Of a DNA stretch of 17,242 bases, positions 12,753-17,242 are shown piece by piece. Source of the stretch: Gaiellasilicea sp035575835 (GTDB lineage: Bacteria > Actinomycetota > Thermoleophilia > Gaiellales > Gaiellaceae). The stretch lies in NCBI GenBank assembly GCA_035575835.1, contig DATLXM010000073.1, forward strand, positions 1-17,242, written 5' to 3'. Position 1 is the first letter of the stretch. Every line of letters begins with the position of its first letter. The position numbers and the translations under genes were made by a program. The notes under the pieces are model-generated. The model saw only the letters and a program-made list of their open reading frames with translations, ran no database searches and was not told the DNA's origin.

Positions 12753-14078
12753 ATGACCGAGACCAAACTCGCAGCAGTCGTGATGGCCGGGGGCCTCGGT
12801 ACGCGCATGCGCTCCTCCGTGCCCAAGCACCTGCATCCCCTGCTCGGCAGGCGGATGGTGGACTGGGTGCTCGAGGCTGCTCGGCCGCTCGAGCCGGCCC
12901 GGCTGGTCGTGATCGCCTCGCCAGAGACGCATGGCGACTTCGGCGAGGTCGAGGTCGCAGTCCAGGCTCGTCCGCTCGGGACGGGCGACGCCGTCCGCGT
13001 CACCCGCGCCGCGCTGGAAGGAGCCACCGACGCCGTCCTCGTCCTCTCCGGCGACACGCCGCTCCTGACCGCGACGCTCCTCCAGGAGTTGCTCGAGACG
13101 CACGAGCGCGAGCAGGCGGCTGCAACAGTGCTCACGTTCGAGCCCGCCGACACCCGCTCATACGGCCGGGTCGTCCGCGACGCGGAGGGCTCGGTCGAAG
13201 CAATCGTCGAGGCGGGCGACGCAACGCCGGAGCAGCTCGCGCGCACCGAGTGCAACTCGTCGATCTACGTCTTCCGCGCCGACGCTCTCTGGCCGGCACT
13301 CGACCGGCTCCAACCGGCGAATGCCCAGGGCGAGCTCTACCTGACGGACGCCGTCCGCGACCTCGTCGAGCGCGACCAGCGGGTCGTCGCTCATGTCGCC
13401 GCCGATCCTGCCGAGACAGAAGGCGTGAACACGCGCGTCGAGCTCGCCGCCGCTGCCGCCGTCCTGCGCGACCGGATCAACCACGCGCACATGCTCGCGG
13501 GCGTCGCGATCTCCGATCCGGGATCGACCTGGATCGAGCCGACCGTCGTACTCGAGGCCGACTGCGCAATCCATCCCTTCACGATCCTCCGCGGCGCGAC
13601 GCGGGTCGCCACGGGTGCCGAGATCGGCCCGCAGGCGGTCGTCGTCGACGCCGAGGTCGGCCCCGGGGCCCTCGTAGGCCCGTTCTGTTACCTTCGCCCC
13701 GGGACGCTTCTGGCGGCTCGGGCGAAGGCCGGAACGTTCGTCGAGATCAAGAAGTCCCGGATCGGGGAAGGCGCGAAAGTCCCGCATCTCTCCTACATCG
13801 GCGACGCGGAGATCGGAGAGGAAACCAACATCGGCGCAGGCACGATCACGGCGAACTTCCCGCATCAGCCGGGCCGCCCGAAGGGGCGGACGACCGTCGG
13901 TAAGAACGTCCGGACGGCCATCCACACTTCTCTGATGGCTCCGGTCGAGGTCGGCGACAACTCATGGACGGCAGCCGGCTCGGTCATCACGGACGACGTC
14001 CCGCCCGATTCCCTGGCGGGGTTCCCGCCCCGGCAAGAGACGAAGGAGGGATACCTGCGTGGAAATCGGGACGATTGA
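12753..14078 (+). CDS. glmU: Bifunctional GlcNAc-1-P uridyltransferase / GlcN-1-P acetyltransferase GlmU
   Basis: GlmU acetylates glucosamine 1-phosphate and then joins it to UTP, giving UDP-GlcNAc for peptidoglycan. The 441 residues include the N-terminal nucleotidyltransferase with VVMAGGLGTRM (9-19), PKHLHP (24-29), PLGTGDAV (74-81; relatives usually have GTGHAV), metal-binding D101 in SGDTPLL, and EGVNTR (222-228). The C-terminal left-handed beta-helix follows from about residue 250, with ratchet hexapeptides and FVEIKKSRIGEGAKVPHLSYIGDA (329-352), where H345 is the acetyltransfer base. The usual NYDG-type segment after GAGTITAN is replaced by FPHQPGRPKGRTTVG. The protein ends GYLRGNRDD. 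ATG at 12753 lies 14 bp after tRNA-Gln with no strong Shine-Dalgarno sequence. Its 3' end overlaps the prs start by 20 bp. Confidence 0.95.
   Translation: MTETKLAAVVMAGGLGTRMRSSVPKHLHPLLGRRMVDWVLEAARPLEPARLVVIASPETHGDFGEVEVAVQARPLGTGDAVRVTRAALEGATDAVLVLSGDTPLLTATLLQELLETHEREQAAATVLTFEPADTRSYGRVVRDAEGSVEAIVEAGDATPEQLARTECNSSIYVFRADALWPALDRLQPANAQGELYLTDAVRDLVERDQRVVAHVAADPAETEGVNTRVELAAAAAVLRDRINHAHMLAGVAISDPGSTWIEPTVVLEADCAIHPFTILRGATRVATGAEIGPQAVVVDAEVGPGALVGPFCYLRPGTLLAARAKAGTFVEIKKSRIGEGAKVPHLSYIGDAEIGEETNIGAGTITANFPHQPGRPKGRTTVGKNVRTAIHTSLMAPVEVGDNSWTAAGSVITDDVPPDSLAGFPPRQETKEGYLRGNRDD
14043..14050 (+). promoter_or_regulatory. Strong Shine-Dalgarno (AAGGAGGG) for prs inside glmU
   Basis: AAGGAGGG lies 8 nt before the GTG at 14059. 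It is the best ribosome-binding site in the window and decides the prs start in favour of a GTG that gives a longer N-terminus than usual. Confidence 0.8.
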
Positions 14079-15117
14079 GCAGGCGCTTCCCGGACTCGCG
14101 GATACCGGCGTCGTGCCGGCGCCGATGAGTCTCGGTCGCGCAATCCCGCGGACGCCGCAGAAGAAGCTCATGCTCTTCTCAGGGCGTTCGCATCCGGATC
14201 TCGCGAGCCGCATGGCCGAGAGCCTGAACGTCGAGCTCGGCGAGGTCGAGCTCGAAACCTTCCCGAACGGCGAGACGTACTGCCGCTTCCACGATTCCAT
14301 TCGCGGCGCCGACGCCTTCCTCGTGCAAACCGGCTGCGATCCGGTCGACCGCAACCTGATGGAGCTCCTGCTGATGATCCAGGCCGCCAAGCTCGCCTCG
14401 GCGAAGCGGATCACGGCGGTCATCCCGTGGTTTCCGTACTCACGGCAGGACCGGAAGGCGAAGCCACGTGAGCCGATCTCAGCACGCCTCGTCGCGGACA
14501 TGCTCCAGCTCGCCGGCGCCGACCGAGTGCTCACGATGGATCTCCACGCCGGACAGATTCAGGGCTTCTTCACGATCCCCGTCGACCACATGACCGCGCA
14601 GCAGCTGTTCGCGCGCCACTTCCGCGATCTCGGGCTGCACGGGGACGGTGTCGTCTCGGTGGCACCCGACGCCGGCCGCGCGAAGGTCGCAGTCCGCTTC
14701 GCGGAGATGCTCGAGGCGGATTTCGCGGTCATGCACAAGACGCGGCCCTCGCGCGACGAGGTCGTCGTGACCGAGGTAGCGGGCAAGGTGCGCGACAAGA
14801 TCTGCATCGTGGGTGACGACGTGACGACGACCGGCAGCACGCTGATCCAGGGCGCCAAGGCGCTGAAGGAGCGCGGCGCATCGGAGGTCTGGCTCTCGGT
14901 CACGCACGCGCTGCTCAGCGACGAGGGTCTCGCCCGACTCGGCGAAGCGGACGTCGCGGGCATCGTCGTAACCGACACGGTGCCGATCAACGCCCTCAAG
15001 AAGCCGGACAACGTCACCGTCCTCACTGTCGCACCGCTGCTCGCCGAGACGATCGTCAACGTCTTCGCCGACGACTCGGTCTCGGCGCTCTTCGGCGGCG
15101 AGAACCAGCTCTTCTAA
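14059..15117 (+). CDS. prs: Ribose-phosphate pyrophosphokinase (PRPP synthetase)
   Basis: Prs makes PRPP from ribose 5-phosphate and ATP, feeding nucleotide, His and Trp synthesis. The 352-residue protein has LFSGRSHPDLA (39-49), ETFPNGETYCRF (66-77), the catalytic flexible loop YSRQDRKAKPREPIS (127-141), the metal signature DLHAGQIQGFFTIP (161-174), PDAGRAK (203-209), and the PRPP-binding loop CIVGDDVTTTGSTL (249-262). The usual length is 310-330; this one has about 36 extra N-terminal residues before the standard KLMLFSG. The extension is supported by the AAGGAGGG site ahead of GTG 14059 and by open frame overlap with glmU. If translation began at a later Met (residue 23 or 38), the size would be typical. 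glmU-prs is a conserved actinobacterial pair. A strong hairpin follows the stop. Confidence 0.95.
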   Translation: MEIGTIEQALPGLADTGVVPAPMSLGRAIPRTPQKKLMLFSGRSHPDLASRMAESLNVELGEVELETFPNGETYCRFHDSIRGADAFLVQTGCDPVDRNLMELLLMIQAAKLASAKRITAVIPWFPYSRQDRKAKPREPISARLVADMLQLAGADRVLTMDLHAGQIQGFFTIPVDHMTAQQLFARHFRDLGLHGDGVVSVAPDAGRAKVAVRFAEMLEADFAVMHKTRPSRDEVVVTEVAGKVRDKICIVGDDVTTTGSTLIQGAKALKERGASEVWLSVTHALLSDEGLARLGEADVAGIVVTDTVPINALKKPDNVTVLTVAPLLAETIVNVFADDSVSALFGGENQLF

Positions 15118-15119
15118 CG

Positions 15120-15155
15120 GGAGCGGCTCAGTCAAGCGGCTGGGCCGCTCCTTCT
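15120..15155 (+). terminator. Intrinsic terminator after prs
   Basis: GGAGCGGC (15120-15127) pairs perfectly with GCCGCTCC (15144-15151). A G-T pair and CAG/CTG extend the stem to 12 pairs around an 8-nt loop. TTCT follows. It begins 3 bp after the prs stop, so it probably ends the tRNA-Gln-glmU-prs transcript. The T-tract is short, as is usual in high-GC bacteria. Confidence 0.8.
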
Positions 15156-15176
15156 ACCAAAACTCTCTACCGACGA

Positions 15177-15887
15177 GTGCCCCGCGGGCCGGTCTCGGGC
15201 GTTTCGGCCAGGAATTGGGCACCGAACGTGCGTGCGAGACTTTGCCGGGTGTGCCAGGCAGAGGAACCCGATGTGGTGGCGGCCATCCTGGAAAAGCTCC
15301 ACGAAAGCAAAGCCATTTCTTCTGTGGTCGTCGGCGGATCCCGGGCGCGGGGGACAGCCACCGCGCTTTCGGACTGGGACATTTACGCGGAAGGTGATCC
15401 CGAACGGATGATGGCGGAGATCCCCGCGCTCGTAGCCTCTTTCGCGCCGCTTGCCGCCTTTTGGGAACCGCTGTCGGAGCAGGCGGGCTACATGGTCGTG
15501 ATGGACGGCCCTACGAAGGTGGACATCTTCCCGATCGGGGGCAGCCGGGAGATCCAGCCGCCGTGGGTGCTAACTGCCGACACCTTGCCGTCCATCGACG
15601 GACACTTCTGGGACTGGATTCTCTGGCTCGGAGGCAAGACGCTGCGCGGCGAGCGCCAGCTCGTCGCCGACGAGCTGGTCAAAATGCATCAGTTCTTGCT
15701 GCGGCCTATTGGCGTCGCCTCGGCCCCGGCAAGTCTCGCCGAGGCTATCGCCTCCTACTACGAAGCACGGGCAAGAGCAGCGGACGCCCTCGGAGTTGCT
15801 ATCCGTCCGGAGCTAGGCAGACAGGTTTCGGAAGCCCTCCAGTCTCATGCCGTGCTCCCCGAACGTCGTTTCGCCAATCCCTCCTAG
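15177..15887 (+). CDS. Nucleotidyltransferase-fold protein (MNT / aminoglycoside-nucleotidyltransferase-like)
   Basis: Up to 236 residues from GTG 15177. The pol-beta-type nucleotidyltransferase motif is complete: GGSRARGTATALSDWDIY (53-70), with G54-S55, D66 and D68, and a third acidic residue D116 in KVDIFPI. Such proteins transfer NMP to small molecules (antibiotics), tRNA or proteins. The substrate is not readable, and I see no HEPN partner next to it. The C-terminal half has an aromatic segment (HFWDWILWLGGKTLRGERQ, 143-161) and helices to the end. Residues 1-25 look non-conserved; later in-frame GTG codons (15228, 15249) are possible starts. Codon use is less GC-biased than in the neighbours (AAA, ATT, TCT, GAA, GGT are common), which suggests acquisition by transfer. 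It follows the prs terminator. Confidence 0.8.
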   Translation: MPRGPVSGVSARNWAPNVRARLCRVCQAEEPDVVAAILEKLHESKAISSVVVGGSRARGTATALSDWDIYAEGDPERMMAEIPALVASFAPLAAFWEPLSEQAGYMVVMDGPTKVDIFPIGGSREIQPPWVLTADTLPSIDGHFWDWILWLGGKTLRGERQLVADELVKMHQFLLRPIGVASAPASLAEAIASYYEARARAADALGVAIRPELGRQVSEALQSHAVLPERRFANPS

Positions 15888-16352
15888 CTAGTCAGAACGT
15901 GCTTGCAGGCGATCGTTTATCAGTCGTTGCTCTGCTACCTGACGTGCTTCGATGAGAGCCTCAACCGCGTCGAGCGGGATAGGTGAGAGTTGTGTGAGTC
16001 GCCGCAGAGACGTGTCGCAGACCTCCAGCCGATGCTGGAAGTGCGCTTGGTCGTCTCGAACGGATCCGAACTCGACTCTCTCAGGCTCCTGCTCAAGCAT
16101 TTCGATCCCTTGATCGGCCGATGCGCCACGGGAGGCCGCATTCAGCCGATGAGACGTGAAGCTCGGTCGGAAGTTCGTGTTGAGGCTACGCACGCCCGCC
16201 AGGTCATCGGCCGCGGAGACAGTCTCAGCCACCGCCACGACGCCTAGAACGGCCCATAGAAGATCGCCAGGCTCACCGCGGTACTGGAAGCGACACGCGC
16301 GATTTCGACCGCGGAATGGACCCCATTGCGCGCGCGTTTTTCGGAGTACCAT
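15888..16352 (-). CDS. Doubtful ORF in a gene-poor interval
   Basis: The interval between the nucleotidyltransferase and TolB-like genes (about 460 bp) has no gene I recognise. The best candidate is this minus-strand frame of up to 154 residues. Its N-terminal part includes a hydrophobic run (LLWAVLGVVAVAETVSAADDL), and the C-terminal half looks helical and charged (EMLEQEPERVEFGS, then LDAVEALIEARQVAEQRL). Third-position G/C bias is weak, unlike confirmed genes, and no clear ribosome site or start choice is evident. A shorter plus-strand frame (15990-16247) overlaps it. The interval is visibly less GC-rich than most of the window and may be decayed or transferred DNA. Confidence 0.25.
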   Translation of the reverse strand: MVLRKTRAQWGPFRGRNRACRFQYRGEPGDLLWAVLGVVAVAETVSAADDLAGVRSLNTNFRPSFTSHRLNAASRGASADQGIEMLEQEPERVEFGSVRDDQAHFQHRLEVCDTSLRRLTQLSPIPLDAVEALIEARQVAEQRLINDRLQARSD

Positions 16353-16426
16353 GGGCTGCGTGCGGCGATCGCAGCTAATGCGCGCTCAGCCCCGGAAGCG
16401 CCCGAGCAGTCATCGCTGCGGCGATC

Positions 16427-17242
16427 GTGCTTGCGGTGGCCGCCGCGCCCGGCGGCCTCCTCCGCGCGCCGTCGGCCTTCGCCGCCTACCCCGGAAGCAA
16501 CGGGAAGGTCGCCTTCCAGCGCTTGGAGCGCGACGGCTATAACATCTTCTCGACGAACCTCGACGGCAGCGCGCTCACGCCGTTGACGACCGGAATCGAC
16601 CCGGTCTGGTCGCCGGACGGAAGGAAGATCGCGTTCGTGCGCCACACGGGGAGAACTCCGAGCGAGGGCGAAGACGGCAGAGCCACCGAGATCTACGTCA
16701 TGAACTTCGACGGCAGCGGCGTGACAGCGCTGACCTCCCATCTCGAGGACGATTACCACCCCACGTGGTCGCCCGACGGGAAGAAGATCGCGTTCGCGAG
16801 CGAGCGGGAGGGAGGGAATGGGAGGCCCGACATCTACGTCATGAACGCGGACGGCAGCGATATCAGACGCATCGCGCCAACGTCTCGCTCCCGGGACGAA
16901 CCCGCCTGGTCGCCCGACGGCACCCGCATCGCGTTCACCGCGTATCGCGCGAACTCCGACATCTTCGTCATCAACGTCGACGGAAGCGGGGAGACGCCGC
17001 TGACGACGACGACCGCTTCCCGCTTGAACAGCGATCCGCAGTGGTCGCCCGACGGGAAGAAGATCGCCTTCACCTCGGGGCTCATACTCGCGCCCGACGA
17101 AACCGACTACGACATCTACGCCATGAACGCGGACGGCAGCGACCAGCGGCCGGTCCTCGCCGGCGCCGTCGACGACTTCTTCGGCAACTGGTCACCCGAC
17201 GGCAGCAAGATCGTGTTTGCGAGCTACCGTCCGAGCGATCCG
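16427..17242 (+). CDS. Exported TolB/PD40 beta-propeller protein (cut by window edge)
   Basis: The 272 visible codons remain open at the window end. Five WSPDG-type PD40 repeats are clear (VWSPDGRKIAFVR, TWSPDGKKIAFAS, AWSPDGTRIAFTA, QWSPDGKKIAFTS, NWSPDGSKIVFAS), each followed by a DIYVMNADGS-like strand, as in TolB propellers. They are expected to be extracytoplasmic scaffolds or sensors; no enzyme residues are evident. In frame, a TAA at 16376 leaves GTG 16427 as the first start, giving an N-terminus of LAVAAAPGGLLRAPSAFA and then AYPGS. That is a signal peptide without a basic n-region. The missing basic part (MRAQPRKRPS) lies just upstream in another frame from ATG 16378, so a one-base indel near 16405-16411 probably interrupts the real start. 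Confidence 0.85.
   Translation, partial: MLAVAAAPGGLLRAPSAFAAYPGSNGKVAFQRLERDGYNIFSTNLDGSALTPLTTGIDPVWSPDGRKIAFVRHTGRTPSEGEDGRATEIYVMNFDGSGVTALTSHLEDDYHPTWSPDGKKIAFASEREGGNGRPDIYVMNADGSDIRRIAPTSRSRDEPAWSPDGTRIAFTAYRANSDIFVINVDGSGETPLTTTTASRLNSDPQWSPDGKKIAFTSGLILAPDETDYDIYAMNADGSDQRPVLAGAVDDFFGNWSPDGSKIVFASYRPSDP

Noticed and set aside
15880..15895. CTAGCTAG palindrome at the end of the nucleotidyltransferase gene as a possible attachment site
   Set aside because: It is only 8 bp, has no second copy flanking the low-GC patch that I can find, and no integrase is present.
15990..16247. 85-codon plus-strand frame in the gene-poor interval
   Set aside because: It is antisense to an equally weak minus-strand frame, with no start signal and no recognisable features.

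Overview
The window is high-GC DNA from an actinobacterial-type genome. Codons end mostly in G or C and GTG starts are frequent. Gene order also points to Actinobacteria: rsmI, metG, tatD, rsmA and ispE, then tRNA-Gln, glmU and prs, resemble the arrangement seen in many members of the phylum. A deep-branching lineage such as Thermoleophilia is my guess from the style of the proteins; nothing here proves it. The window is mostly chromosomal housekeeping sequence. I found no CRISPR array, transposase, phage gene or recognisable defence system.

Layout. (a) 1-1233, minus strand: the 5' part of psuG and a complete psuK-like kinase, a pseudouridine salvage pair. (b) 1252-3035: a 64-residue small protein on plus, then a GT-C/GT39-like membrane glycosyltransferase on minus. 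(c) 3072-3392: an FmdB-type zinc-ribbon protein. (d) 3438-4861, minus: a LytR-CpsA-Psr (LCP) wall ligase followed by a GlsB/YeaQ-like membrane protein that looks frameshifted. (e) 4888-6614, plus: a ROK sugar kinase and rsmI. (f) 6670-8319: a secreted M23-type peptidase-like protein with a Pro/Val-rich linker and a C-terminal membrane segment. (g) 8099-12234: the tight cluster metG-tatD-rsmA-ispE. (h) 12276-12632: a small membrane protein. (i) 12665-15117: tRNA-Gln(UUG), glmU and prs, closed by a strong hairpin terminator. (j) 15177-16350: a less GC-rich stretch with a nucleotidyltransferase gene and a gene-poor interval. (k) 16427 to the end: an exported TolB/PD40 beta-propeller protein, cut by the window edge.

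How the genes fit together. PsuK and PsuG recycle pseudouridine to uracil and ribose 5-phosphate. RsmI and RsmA modify 16S rRNA, and MetG and tRNA-Gln serve translation. IspE makes isoprenoid precursors, GlmU makes UDP-GlcNAc and Prs makes PRPP. The LCP protein, the M23-like protein and the membrane glycosyltransferase act at the cell envelope.

The points most worth a second look are these: a 20-bp tandem duplication at the tatD/rsmA junction that creates a 7-codon minicistron and preserves the ATGA stop-start overlap; TANNNT boxes 6-8 nt before several start codons, suggesting leaderless transcripts; an overlapping two-way -10 element between the LCP and ROK genes; two apparent single-base frameshifts; and the long overlap of the M23 frame with metG.
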